Shown in pieces: positions 8,710 to 17,406 of a DNA stretch of 64,000 nt. The DNA comes from Pseudomonas frederiksbergensis (lineage in GTDB: Bacteria > Pseudomonadota > Gammaproteobacteria > Pseudomonadales > Pseudomonadaceae): positions 186,001 through 250,000 of the forward strand of contig NZ_JQGJ02000008.1 in the NCBI RefSeq assembly GCF_000802155.2, given 5' to 3'. How positions within the stretch are numbered: position 1 is the first letter of the stretch; each line of letters begins with the position of its first letter. The notes below the pieces were generated by a model. It saw nothing but the letters and a program-made list of their open reading frames with translations, had not been told where the DNA came from and searched no databases. Both the position numbers and the translations under genes were made by a program.

Positions 8710-8758
8710 AGTCTGTCGTCCTTTTATCGATGAGAAGTACGTCGTGGCTGGAACCGGG

Positions 8759-9172
8759 TCACTGGACCTTGTTCATGCCTTCCTGACGCAGTTCCTGAAC
8801 CCCTTTCTGGGAGTCCTTGAGGGCCTGTTCGGCCTTGGCGGCCTGGGCCTTGCGCTCGGCGACGCGGGCATCCCATTCAGCCTGTTCGGCCAGACGCTTG
8901 GCCTCTTCATAATTCTCGTCGTGCATGGCGATTTCGGCTTGCTTGAGTTTGTCCTGGGCCGATTTCATTTCCACCGCGGCAAACTCGGTGCCGCCGGCGC
9001 TGACCGCGCTGTTGACCGCCGATTGCGTGACCGCGTATTGCTCCGAAGGTGGATTGCCGGCACAACCGGCCAGGATGAAGCTGCTACCGATCGCCAGGGC
9101 AGCCAACTTCAGGCCGCGCAGGCCGGTGGATGAGGGTTTGGCAGTGCAGGTATTCATAGGCTTCAACTCCAT
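8759..9172 (-). CDS. DUF4398 lipoprotein
   Basis: A 137-residue lipoprotein with a long n-region and lipobox LAGC (Cys37), followed by a charged helical domain (AVEMKSAQDKLKQAEIAMHD, then repeated EEAKRLAEQAE-like segments) that is probably coiled coil. I chose the ATG at 9172 because AGGAG lies seven bases before it; the ATG at 9157 is possible. It precedes the OmpA-family gene on the same strand and shares its helical region type. It is likely an outer-membrane-anchored periplasmic helix; no function is assigned. Confidence 0.85.
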   Translation of the reverse strand: MELKPMNTCTAKPSSTGLRGLKLAALAIGSSFILAGCAGNPPSEQYAVTQSAVNSAVSAGGTEFAAVEMKSAQDKLKQAEIAMHDENYEEAKRLAEQAEWDARVAERKAQAAKAEQALKDSQKGVQELRQEGMNKVQ

Positions 9173-9402
9173 TGGAAAACTCCTGAAAAAAAACACCATT
9201 CCATGCTGGGACCGAAGCCGTGACGTCTGTTTTGGCGCTGGCGCCAGGGCGCGTTTATTTAAACGGCCGTTCCAGTATGGTTACTCGGTGTGACCCGAGG
9301 CTTTTTTCAAAAGTTCAGGCGAGGGTGGCCATTAGCCAAAAGAAATACTGACTGCTTGGTCAGGTGCAGAAAAGCTGAACTTTCAAGGCGCGCAGCGGTA
9401 TT

Positions 9403-9432
9403 CCAGCGCGGCTGGAACAGGCTACGCGCTGG
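9403..9432. other. Stem-loop downstream of a small minus-strand gene
   Basis: Eight-base perfect arms CCAGCGCG / CGCGCTGG with a 14-base loop, 28 bases beyond the stop of the gene at 9460-9804. There is no T-run, so terminator function is only possible. Confidence 0.4.
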
Positions 9433-9459
9433 AAGTTTGCACCCGGGAAAGGACGGCGA

Positions 9460-9804
9460 TCAGTGTTTGGATTTGTCGCCGTGGGAGGAAAGTTCGCGCA
9501 AGTGCCGGCGCGACAATGCGAGGAATCGCGGGGTCGGACCCACGTCTTCGTACAGCGGATCACCTTCTTCATCGGTCGACACGACTTGCGATCCCTTGAC
9601 GTACGGGAAGCTGGCTTCCAGTTCTTCCAACGCCGCGCCGATCAGCTCCCCGAGCAGTTCTTCGGGCTGGCGCTTGGGGTACATGTCGCAAATGGCCGCC
9701 AGGCGCGCCGCGGCCTCGACGTCGAGATGAATCGTGTAGCCGGTCTGGGTCAGGCGTCCCTTGGCGTTTTCTTCCCAATGCTGGGCAAGCTCACGGATTT
9801 TCAT
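9460..9804 (-). CDS. Conserved small acidic protein, sometimes named pilin assembly protein
   Basis: A 114-residue soluble protein with no signal peptide or membrane segment. The N-terminus (MKIRELAQHWEENAKG) and the central LDVEAAARLAAICDMYP resemble conserved hypothetical proteins found beside ppc in Pseudomonas. I recall these being labelled pilin assembly or type 1 pili tip component in some genomes, but nothing in this sequence supports a pilus role. The centre (PEELLGELIGAALEELEASFPYV) is helical and acidic. It is divergent from ppc, sharing a 178-base intergenic region. Confidence 0.78.
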   Translation of the reverse strand: MKIRELAQHWEENAKGRLTQTGYTIHLDVEAAARLAAICDMYPKRQPEELLGELIGAALEELEASFPYVKGSQVVSTDEEGDPLYEDVGPTPRFLALSRRHLRELSSHGDKSKH

Positions 9805-9982
9805 GATGACCTCAATAGTCCTGCTTTTGGCAGGCGCGATAGTGACAAGCCGTCGTGTGGCTTATCCATGAGACTAGCTTTGTCCGACAAGGTTTAAAGT
9901 CCCTTCGTCGCTTGTCATTAACGACTGGCATCGGCACTCTCTTCTACAAAGCTGTCCGGACCTTTTTGCTGGAGAACTGCTG

Positions 9983-12613
9983 ATGACCGATATCGATGCC
10001 CGCTTGCGCGAGGACGTCCACCTGCTCGGCGAACTGCTGGGCAACACCATTCGCGACCAGTACGGGGACACCTTTCTCGACAAGATCGAACAGATCCGCA
10101 AGGGCGCCAAGGCGGACCGACGTGGTTCCATGGACGCCGAACTGAGCGCCAGCCTCAATCAGTTGAGCGAGGAGGAACTGCTGCCGGTGGCGCGGGCGTT
10201 CAACCAGTTCTTGAACCTGGCCAACATCGCCGAGCAATACCAGTTGATTCATCGGCGCGAAGAATCCAAGCCCGCGCCCTTCGAAGCAAGGGTGCTGCCC
10301 GAGCTGCTGGCGCGCTTGCGCGCCGAAGGCCACAGCGCCGAATCGCTGGCCCGCCAATTGGGGCGGCTGGATATCGAATTGGTCCTCACGGCCCACCCCA
10401 CGGAAGTGGCCCGGCGCACACTGATCCAGAAATACGATGCCATCGCCGCGCAGTTGGCGGCCCAGGATCACCGCGACCTCACCAGTGCCGAGCGTTCTCA
10501 GATCCACCAGCGCTTGCAGAGATTGATCGCCGAAGCCTGGCACACCGAAGAAATTCGCCGCACCCGGCCAACGCCCGTGGACGAGGCCAAGTGGGGCTTT
10601 GCGGTGATCGAGCATTCGCTGTGGCACGCCATCCCCAATTACCTGCGCAAGGCCGACCAGGCCCTGCATGCCGCCACCGGGCTGCGCCTGCCGCTGGAGG
10701 CCGCGCCGATCCGCTTTGCCTCGTGGATGGGCGGCGATCGCGACGGCAATCCGAACGTCACTGCCGCAGTCACCCGTGAGGTGCTGTTGCTGGCCCGTTG
10801 GATGGCGGCGGACCTCTACCTTCGCGACGTCGATCACCTGGCCGCCGACCTGTCCATGCAGAACGCCAGCGCGGCCTTGCGCGCCCAGGCCGGCGACAGC
10901 GCCGAACCCTATCGCGCGGTGCTCAAGCAATTGCGTGAGCGCCTGCGGGCCACCCGCAATTGGGCCCAGGCCTCCCTGAAAGCCAGCACGCCGGCTTCTG
11001 CCGAGGTGTTGCAGAACAACCGTGAACTGCTTGATCCATTGGAGCTGTGCTACCAGTCCTTGCACGAATGCGGCATGGGTGTGATTGCCGACGGGCCGCT
11101 GCTCGATTGCCTGCGCCGCGCGGTGACGTTCGGTCTGTTCCTCGTGCGTCTAGATGTGCGCCAGGATTCGACGCGCCACACCATGGCAATGACCGAAATC
11201 ACCGATTACCTCGGGCTGGGCCGCTACGAAGACTGGAACGAAGAGCAGCGCATCGGTTTCCTGCTGGATGAGCTGAATAACCGCCGTCCCTTGTTGCCGC
11301 CACATTTCAAGCCGTCGGCCGATACCGCCGAAGTCCTGGCGACGTGCCGGGAAGTTGCAGCGGCACCGGCGGCGTCCCTGGGCTCCTACGTGATTTCCAT
11401 GGCCGGCGCGGCTTCCGATGTGCTGGCGGTGCAGCTGCTGCTCAAGGAGGCTGGCGTGCTGCGGCCGATGCGGGTGGTGCCGCTGTTCGAAACCCTTGCC
11501 GACCTGGACAACGCCGGGCCGGTGATGGAGCGCCTGTTGTCGCTGCCGGGCTATCGCTCGCGCCTGCAAGGGCCTCAGGAAGTGATGATCGGGTATTCCG
11601 ACTCGGCCAAGGACGCGGGGACCACGGCGGCGGCCTGGGCGCAATATCGGGCCCAGGAACGACTGGTGGACATCTGCCGCGAGCAGCAAGTCGAACTGCT
11701 GCTGTTCCATGGTCGCGGTGGCACGGTGGGCCGTGGCGGCGGCCCGGCCCACGCGGCGATCTTGTCGCAGCCGCCGGGTTCGGTAGCGGGACGGTTCCGC
11801 ACCACTGAACAAGGCGAAATGATTCGTTTCAAATTTGGTCTGCCGGACATCGCCGAACAGAACCTCAATCTTTACCTCGCTGCGGTGCTGGAGGCGACCC
11901 TGTTGCCACCGCCGCCGCCTACGCCAGAATGGCGGCACCTGATGGACGAACTCGCTGCCGACGGTGTCCGTGCCTACCGCGCCGTGGTTCGGGAAAATCC
12001 CCAATTCGTCGAGTATTTCCGCCAGTCCACGCCGGAGCAGGAGTTGGGCCGGCTGCCCCTGGGCAGTCGGCCGGCCAAGCGCCGTGCCGGGGGAATCGAG
12101 AGCTTGCGGGCGATTCCATGGATCTTCGGCTGGACCCAGACTCGCCTGATGCTGCCTGCCTGGCTGGGTTGGGAAACCGCCCTGGGCAAGGCGCTGGAGC
12201 GCGGCGAGGGTGAGTTGCTGGGGCAGATGCGCGAGCAATGGCCATTCTTCCGCACCCGCATCGATATGCTGGAGATGGTGCTGGCCAAGGCCGACGCCGA
12301 CATCGCGTTGTCCTACGATGAGCGTCTGGTTGAACCTGCGTTGCTGCCGTTGGGCGAGCATTTACGCGACCTATTGTCGCAGGCTTGCTCGGTGGTCCTG
12401 GGGTTGACTGGCCAGTCGCAACTACTGGCACATAGCCCAGATACCTTGGAATTCATTCGCCTGCGCAACACTTACCTGGACCCGCTGCACCTGTTGCAGG
12501 CCGAACTGCTGGCACGTTCGCGGCAGCAGGATGTTGCCCAGGGCAGCCCCGTGGAACAGGCGTTGCTGGTGTCTGTAGCCGGGATCGCCGCCGGTTTGCG
12601 CAACACCGGCTGA
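9983..12613 (+). CDS. ppc: Phosphoenolpyruvate carboxylase
   Basis: PEP carboxylase adds bicarbonate to phosphoenolpyruvate to make oxaloacetate, refilling the citric acid cycle. The 876-residue length fits bacterial enzymes. The catalytic His is at residue 138 in LTAHPTEVARRT, and the mobile glycine loop GRGGTVGRGGGP starts at 577. The C-terminus ends in RNTG, as expected for the allosteric aspartate-binding end. The ATG at 9983 is preceded by CTGGAG. No frame breaks are visible. A 289-base gap separates it from adk; the gap holds no gene that I can support. Confidence 0.98.
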   Translation: MTDIDARLREDVHLLGELLGNTIRDQYGDTFLDKIEQIRKGAKADRRGSMDAELSASLNQLSEEELLPVARAFNQFLNLANIAEQYQLIHRREESKPAPFEARVLPELLARLRAEGHSAESLARQLGRLDIELVLTAHPTEVARRTLIQKYDAIAAQLAAQDHRDLTSAERSQIHQRLQRLIAEAWHTEEIRRTRPTPVDEAKWGFAVIEHSLWHAIPNYLRKADQALHAATGLRLPLEAAPIRFASWMGGDRDGNPNVTAAVTREVLLLARWMAADLYLRDVDHLAADLSMQNASAALRAQAGDSAEPYRAVLKQLRERLRATRNWAQASLKASTPASAEVLQNNRELLDPLELCYQSLHECGMGVIADGPLLDCLRRAVTFGLFLVRLDVRQDSTRHTMAMTEITDYLGLGRYEDWNEEQRIGFLLDELNNRRPLLPPHFKPSADTAEVLATCREVAAAPAASLGSYVISMAGAASDVLAVQLLLKEAGVLRPMRVVPLFETLADLDNAGPVMERLLSLPGYRSRLQGPQEVMIGYSDSAKDAGTTAAAWAQYRAQERLVDICREQQVELLLFHGRGGTVGRGGGPAHAAILSQPPGSVAGRFRTTEQGEMIRFKFGLPDIAEQNLNLYLAAVLEATLLPPPPPTPEWRHLMDELAADGVRAYRAVVRENPQFVEYFRQSTPEQELGRLPLGSRPAKRRAGGIESLRAIPWIFGWTQTRLMLPAWLGWETALGKALERGEGELLGQMREQWPFFRTRIDMLEMVLAKADADIALSYDERLVEPALLPLGEHLRDLLSQACSVVLGLTGQSQLLAHSPDTLEFIRLRNTYLDPLHLLQAELLARSRQQDVAQGSPVEQALLVSVAGIAAGLRNTG

Positions 12614-12902
12614 CGTCGGGTCGCTGCCTGAAACCGCTCGCCCGGCTCGTCCGGGCGTAGCCATTTGCGGGGAAGGGCAGGTCGACCAGGCGACAGTTTG
12701 TTGCCCGGTTGCGACTCTCGCCACCTCGTACGAAGGTCGCGTCCGACGCGGGTTCCTCCGACTTTCGGCGGCTTGTGTGGGTCGGGCCTGCTGTGTATCT
12801 TGATCAGCCTTTGGCCGTTTGGGCGGTCACGATCCAGTTTTCCGAGATTGGCCCCACGAGGCGAATCCGAGCGTTTACATAAAAAAATTGAGGAGCACAT
12901 CG

Positions 12903-13553
12903 ATGCGCGTCATTCTGCTGGGAGCTCCCGGGGCCGGTAAAGGTACTCAGGCAAAGTTCATCACCGAGAAATTCGGTATCCCGCAAATCTCCACCGGCGA
13001 CATGCTGCGTGCCGCGGTCAAGGCTGGCACCCCATTGGGCGTTCAAGCCAAGAGCATCATGGATGCCGGCGGCCTGGTGTCGGATGACCTGATCATCGCC
13101 CTGGTCAAGGATCGTATCGCTCAAGCTGACTGCGCCAACGGTTTCCTGTTCGACGGTTTCCCGCGCACCATTCCCCAGGCGGAAGCCTTGGTGACTGCCG
13201 GTGTCGAGCTCGATCATGTTGTCGAGATCGCCGTCGATGACGAAGAAATTGTCCAGCGCATTGCCGGCCGTCGCGTCCATGAAGCGTCGGGCCGTGTTTA
13301 TCACACCGTCTACAACCCGCCAAAAGTTGCCGGCAAGGACGACCTGACTGGCGAAGAGCTGGTGCAGCGCAAGGACGATACCGAAGAAACCGTGCGTCAT
13401 CGCCTGTCGGTCTACCATTCCCAGACCAAGCCGCTGGTGGACTTTTACCAGAAGCTGTCCGAGAAAACCGGCGGCAAGCCGAAGTACAGCCACATCCCGG
13501 GCGTTGGCTCGGTCGATGCGATTACCGGCAAGGTGCTTGAAGCGCTGAGCTGA
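12903..13553 (+). CDS. adk: Adenylate kinase
   Basis: Converts ATP plus AMP to two ADP and keeps the adenylate pool balanced. The 216-residue product has the P-loop GAPGAGKGT at residues 7-15 and the AMP-binding STGDMLR soon after. It has a long-form LID (VHEASGRVYHTVYNPPK) with no four-Cys zinc site, as in most proteobacteria. The start is ATG 12903, with GAGGAG seven bases upstream; the frame extends upstream to 12819, but those residues are not part of the family. A strong terminator hairpin follows. Confidence 0.97.
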   Translation: MRVILLGAPGAGKGTQAKFITEKFGIPQISTGDMLRAAVKAGTPLGVQAKSIMDAGGLVSDDLIIALVKDRIAQADCANGFLFDGFPRTIPQAEALVTAGVELDHVVEIAVDDEEIVQRIAGRRVHEASGRVYHTVYNPPKVAGKDDLTGEELVQRKDDTEETVRHRLSVYHSQTKPLVDFYQKLSEKTGGKPKYSHIPGVGSVDAITGKVLEALS

Positions 13554-13572
13554 AAAGCCTGATCCGCTGCAT

Positions 13573-13602
13573 CAACTACGGCCCGCTTGCGGGCCGTAGT
13601 TG
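13573..13602 (+). terminator. Perfect hairpin after adk
   Basis: Fourteen-base perfect arms (CAACTACGGCCCGC and its complement) separated by only TT, followed by TTTATA. It probably terminates adk transcription. Confidence 0.8.
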
Positions 13603-13647
13603 TTTATACTGGCGCACTTTTTCCCCACCTGATTTACGGACACATCG

Positions 13648-14325
13648 ATGAGCACCTTGCTGGCCCTGGACACCGCGACCGAAGCTTGCTCCGTTGCCTT
13701 GCTGCATGACGGCAAGGTCACGAGCCATTACGAGGTGATCCCGCGTTTGCATGCGCAAAAATTGCTGCCGATGATCCAGCAACTGCTTGCCGATGCTGGC
13801 ATCACCTTGCAGGCAGTGGATGCAATCGCCTTCGGTCGCGGGCCTGGCGCGTTCACCGGCGTGCGTATTGCCATCGGTGTCGTGCAAGGGTTGGCCTTTG
13901 CCCTGGAACGCCCGGTATTGCCGGTGTCGAACCTGGCGGTGCTGGCCCAGCGTGCCTTGCGCGAACACGGTGCGCATCAGGTGGCGGCCGCGATCGATGC
14001 ACGCATGGACGAGGTGTACTGGGGCTGCTATCGCGAAACCGACGGCGAGATGCGCCTGGTCGGTGCTGAAGCGGTATTGCCGCCCGAATCGGCGGCGTTG
14101 CCGGTTGAGGCGAGTGGCGAGTGGTTCGGCGCCGGTACGGGCTGGGGTTATGGTGAACGGATCGGTGCCCGCGTTGCCGGCGAGGACGCCTCCATGTTGC
14201 CTCATGCCGAAGACTTGCTGGCGCTCGCACGCTTCGCCTGGGAACGCGGCGAGGCCATCCCGGCCGATGAGGCGCAGCCGGTTTACCTGCGGGACAAGGT
14301 CGCAACGCCCAAATCCGAGCGCTAA
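13648..14325 (+). CDS. tsaB: tRNA threonylcarbamoyladenosine biosynthesis protein TsaB
   Basis: TsaB is the dimerisation partner of TsaD in the complex that installs t6A at position 37 of ANN-decoding tRNAs. The 225-residue product begins with STLLALDTATEACSVALL, the ASKHA-fold first strand, and carries GRGPGAFTGVRI, the conserved family segment, near residue 69. No catalytic metal site is expected in this subunit. It stands alone between adk and a REP pair. The later gene tcdA (31376) acts on the product of this pathway. Confidence 0.95.
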   Translation: MSTLLALDTATEACSVALLHDGKVTSHYEVIPRLHAQKLLPMIQQLLADAGITLQAVDAIAFGRGPGAFTGVRIAIGVVQGLAFALERPVLPVSNLAVLAQRALREHGAHQVAAAIDARMDEVYWGCYRETDGEMRLVGAEAVLPPESAALPVEASGEWFGAGTGWGYGERIGARVAGEDASMLPHAEDLLALARFAWERGEAIPADEAQPVYLRDKVATPKSER

Positions 14326-14664
14326 CCGGCATCACCCCATCCCAAGCCGAGCACAATTGTGGCGAGGGGATTCATCCCCGCTGGACGCGTAGCGCCCCCG
14401 ACATTGTTGCGTCAGATGCGGATCTGGCGAGTGCTGCGGACTCGAGCGGGGATAAATCCCCTCGCCACACCGTAATACCTGATCCCGGAAACCCAAACCA
14501 AAAAGTCATTTCCCACCCGAAAGTCACACCCGACCTTGCCAGTCGTCACTTTTTTAGTCCGTTTTTAAACCTTTTTGGCTTTATGTGTTCTAGTTATCAC
14601 TTGCGCATTTGCGCGGCTACGAATGTGCCGCTAAATTGCCATCATTGATACCGAGCATTCTGTC
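14326..14664. other. Intergenic region with REP pair and promoter region
   Basis: The 339 bases hold no credible gene. The first half is the REP pair described separately (14359-14468). The second half is AT-richer (around 14545-14600, with T-runs) than its surroundings and probably holds the promoter for the small gene at 14665; no clear hexamer pair could be fixed by eye. Confidence 0.6.
14359..14468. repeat. REP pair in inverted orientation (REPIN-like)
   Basis: GTGGCGAGGGGATTCATCCC at the left and its near-complement ending in CCCCTCGCCAC at the right (14445-14468) flank a variable 60-base spacer. Each arm also folds on itself. Confidence 0.88.
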
Positions 14665-14973
14665 ATGCGTATAGACGGCGTTTCATCTCAGTCCTACCCC
14701 ATCAAGCGTCGGCCTCGTACGGGTAAAGCCGTTGAGCCCGAAAACTTCGATGACCTCGATGGCGACCTGGAATTTCCGTCCGAAGAGCAACTGGCCGCCC
14801 GCGCTGCCAAAGCCTCGGCGCAACGCCTGAGCAATCTTCCCGCCCGGCAGCAGGACATGCTGTATCACCGCGCCATGAGCCGCAGCGTCGCCACGGCCCT
14901 TGCCAGTTACTTGAGCACTGCCGGCTTCGTCGATTGGGATATGGAAGTGCTGGGACTCGACCTCTATATCTGA
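14665..14973 (+). CDS. Conserved small soluble protein, unknown function
   Basis: A 102-residue protein with a basic N-terminus (YPIKRRPRTGKAVEP), an acidic patch (ENFDDLDGDLEF) and a helical C-terminal part ending in DWDMEVLGLDLYI. There is no signal peptide, membrane span or known motif. Its TGA overlaps the ATG of the DUF72 gene by one base (TGATG), which suggests translational coupling and perhaps a shared function. It may be a Pseudomonas-restricted family, but this was not tested. The ATG at 14665 is the only sensible start. Confidence 0.78.
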   Translation: MRIDGVSSQSYPIKRRPRTGKAVEPENFDDLDGDLEFPSEEQLAARAAKASAQRLSNLPARQQDMLYHRAMSRSVATALASYLSTAGFVDWDMEVLGLDLYI

Positions 14974-15833
14974 TGCGGTTGCCTTACTACCTCGGCTGCC
15001 CATCCTGGAGCGAAAATGCCTGGCGCGATTATCTTTATCCCCAGGATGCCAAAAGCTCCGACTTCCTGAATCTCTATAGCCAAGTATTCAACGCCGTGGA
15101 AGGCAACACGACCTTCTATGCGAGCCCGTCTGAGTCCACCGTCCAGCGCTGGGCAGAAATCATGCCCGAGGACTTTCGCTTCACCGCCAAGATCCCCGGT
15201 GACATCAGCCATGGCGGTGACTTGCGGGAACACCTGACCGCCACCGAAACCTTCGTTCAATTGCTCAGCCCGCTGGGCGAACGGGTCGCGCCGTTCTGGC
15301 TGCAGTTGTCCAAGGCCTTCACGCCCAATCGGTTGCAGGAATTGGCGGCCTTCATCGACGCCTTCCCGCGTCCGCTGGCGGTCGAGGTTCGTCACGATGA
15401 GTTCTTCGCCAAGGGCGATGCCGAGCGCCAGCTCAATCGCCTGCTGCTTGATCGCGGCGTGGAGCGCATCTGCCTCGATCCACGGGGCTTGTTCAGTTGC
15501 GCCTCGACCGAGCCTTCGGTGATCCATGCTCAATACAAGAAGCCGCGGGTGCCTACGCGACCAGCGGCCTTCACTCAATGCCCCCAGGTGCGCTTCGTCG
15601 GTCATCCAGTGGTGGAAGCCAACGAGCCGTTCCTGACGCCTTGGGTGGAAAAGGTCGCCGAGTGGATCGAAGAAGGGCGCACGCCCTATATGTTCCTGCA
15701 CACCGCCGACAACCTCCTGGCGGCAAAACTCGCGATGCATTTTCACAGCCGCTTGATGAACCGTTTGCCTGGCTTGCCGGCGCTGCCTGAGCTATATAGA
15801 GAACCCGCCGCCGAGCAACTGGGTTTGCTCTGA
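14973..15833 (+). CDS. DUF72 (YecE-like) protein
   Basis: A 286-residue TIM-barrel protein of the DUF72/YecE family, cytoplasmic and of unknown reaction. The typical N-terminal GCPSWSENAWRDYLYP and the segment AVEGNTTFYASPS (E, N and Y conserved in the family), then FTAKIPGDISH and LAVEVRHDEFF, are all present. The start is ATG 14973, overlapping the preceding stop; the frame continues upstream to 14934 but would overlap the small gene further. Coupling to the 102-residue protein is the only functional clue. Confidence 0.88.
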   Translation: MRLPYYLGCPSWSENAWRDYLYPQDAKSSDFLNLYSQVFNAVEGNTTFYASPSESTVQRWAEIMPEDFRFTAKIPGDISHGGDLREHLTATETFVQLLSPLGERVAPFWLQLSKAFTPNRLQELAAFIDAFPRPLAVEVRHDEFFAKGDAERQLNRLLLDRGVERICLDPRGLFSCASTEPSVIHAQYKKPRVPTRPAAFTQCPQVRFVGHPVVEANEPFLTPWVEKVAEWIEEGRTPYMFLHTADNLLAAKLAMHFHSRLMNRLPGLPALPELYREPAAEQLGLL

Positions 15834-15866
15834 GGCAAACCCGTCCACTGCTCAGGAGCGACTTTC

Positions 15867-16688
15867 ATGGATGCACAAACCCGGCGAGCCCAGGCGTTCA
15901 AGGCCTTGCACGAACGCGAAGGGGCTTTTGTCATTCCCAATCCTTGGGATGCCGGCTCAGCCAAGATGCTCGCCAGCCTTGGCTTTGAAGCCTTGGCGAC
16001 CACCAGTGCCGGCCACGCTTTTTCCCTGGGGCGACCCGATGGGGCGCTGGGCCTGGATGACACGCTGGCTAACGTGCGGGCGATCGTGGCGGCCACGGAT
16101 TTGCCAGTGGCCGTCGACCTGGAAAACGGATTCGACGATGCGCCTGAAGCGTGTGCCCGTAGCTTGTTGCGTGCGGCAGAAGCCGGGGCGGTGGGGGGCT
16201 CCATCGAAGATGCCACCGGACGCCCGGACAGTCCGATCTATTGCTTTGATCACGCAGTGGCGCGGGTCAAGGCCGCGGCCGACGCGGTGCGCAGCTTGCC
16301 GTTTCCCTTCTTGCTGACCGCCCGGGCGGAGAATTTCCTGCACGGAAAACCCGACCTGGACGACACCATCCGACGCCTGAAGGCCTTCGCCGACGCGGGT
16401 GCAGACGTGCTTTATGCGCCTGGGCTGAGCAGCGCCGAACAGGTCCTCTCCGTGGTACAGGCCGTGGCGCCGAAGCCGGTGAACGTGCTGATGTCCGGCG
16501 CGCTGGACCTCACCGTGGCGCAGTTGAGCGAACTGGGTGTCAAGCGCATCAGCGTTGGATCGGCGCTGGCATTGGCGGCCTATGGCGAATTCTTCCGGGC
16601 CGCCGAAGAAATCCAGCAGCAGGGGACGTTCACTTTTACCCGTCGTTCGATGCCGTTCAGCCAGGCCAATCAATTATTCAAGGGCTGA
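15867..16688 (+). CDS. Isocitrate lyase/PEP mutase family protein
   Basis: A 273-residue TIM-barrel enzyme of the PEP mutase/isocitrate lyase superfamily, which breaks or forms C-C or P-C bonds next to an oxo-acid and uses Mg2+. Conserved features visible are the substrate-binding NPWDAGSAKML and TTSAGHAFSLG, the metal-site acidic stretch VDLENGFDD, SIEDATGRP, and TARAENFL. The Cys-loop of true isocitrate lyase (KKCGH) is absent, so it is more likely an oxaloacetate- or methylisocitrate-like lyase of unknown substrate. It follows DUF72 by 33 bases in the same direction, so co-transcription is plausible. Confidence 0.85.
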   Translation: MDAQTRRAQAFKALHEREGAFVIPNPWDAGSAKMLASLGFEALATTSAGHAFSLGRPDGALGLDDTLANVRAIVAATDLPVAVDLENGFDDAPEACARSLLRAAEAGAVGGSIEDATGRPDSPIYCFDHAVARVKAAADAVRSLPFPFLLTARAENFLHGKPDLDDTIRRLKAFADAGADVLYAPGLSSAEQVLSVVQAVAPKPVNVLMSGALDLTVAQLSELGVKRISVGSALALAAYGEFFRAAEEIQQQGTFTFTRRSMPFSQANQLFKG

Positions 16689-16704
16689 TGCCCGAGGCGT
16701 TGTC

Positions 16705-17403
16705 GTGCGGTTTTTCAAAGGTTTGGTTATTTTGGCGCTGATCGTTGGCGGCGCAGTGCTTGGCGTCTGGCGTGGCTGGTTGTCGGTGCCGCCGCAATGG
16801 AATCCCTGGGCGCCTTTGGACATCAACGCTCCGCCGAATCTGCTGACCCGCTACAAGCTGATGGCCCTGCGCAACGACCCGCAACTGTGTGACCAGGCGC
16901 TCGCCACGTCCGGGCTTCGCACCGCTCGCCAGGCGGACAGCGGGGCCAACACGACGTGTCCATTGACCAACGTGTTGCGGGTGCAGGGCGGCGAGGTGGC
17001 GCTGAGCAGCAGTTTCCTCGCCAGTTGCCCGCTGGCCGTGGCTTTCGCGTTGTTCGAGCGCCATGCGCTGCAACCGGCGGCAACGGCGCTCTATGGGCAG
17101 AAAGTCACGCGGGTCGATCATTTGGGCAGCTTTGCCTGTCGCAACATGTACGGTCGTGAAAGCGGGTCGCGCAGTCAGCATGCTACCGCCAGCGCGCTCG
17201 ACATCGCCGGGTTTCGCCTGGCCGATGGGCGGGCGATCAGCGTGCTCAAGGACTGGCCGAAGGACAACACCAACGCGCAGTTCCTGCGGCAGGTGCGGGA
17301 CGGTGCCTGTGACATGTTCAGTGTGGTGTTGAGCCCGGACTACAACGAAGCGCACCGAAACCATTTCCATCTGGATGTGGGGCCGTGGTGGATCTGTCGG
17401 TAA
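16705..17403 (+). CDS. Extensin-like C-terminal domain protein
   Basis: A 232-residue protein with one N-terminal membrane anchor (about residues 5-22, KGLVILALIVGGAVLGVW) and a periplasmic extensin-family domain with a D-Ala-D-Ala carboxypeptidase-like fold. The metal-site signatures SQHATASALDIAGF and HRNHFHLDVGPWW are present, as are paired Cys (CDQAL, NTTCPL, LASCPL, FACRNMY, GACDMF). It is probably a peptidoglycan peptidase or binder. I place the start at GTG 16705, which leaves a GAGG sequence upstream; the open frame continues back to 16537 inside the preceding gene. Confidence 0.82.
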   Translation: MRFFKGLVILALIVGGAVLGVWRGWLSVPPQWNPWAPLDINAPPNLLTRYKLMALRNDPQLCDQALATSGLRTARQADSGANTTCPLTNVLRVQGGEVALSSSFLASCPLAVAFALFERHALQPAATALYGQKVTRVDHLGSFACRNMYGRESGSRSQHATASALDIAGFRLADGRAISVLKDWPKDNTNAQFLRQVRDGACDMFSVVLSPDYNEAHRNHFHLDVGPWWICR

Positions 17404-17406
17404 GAG

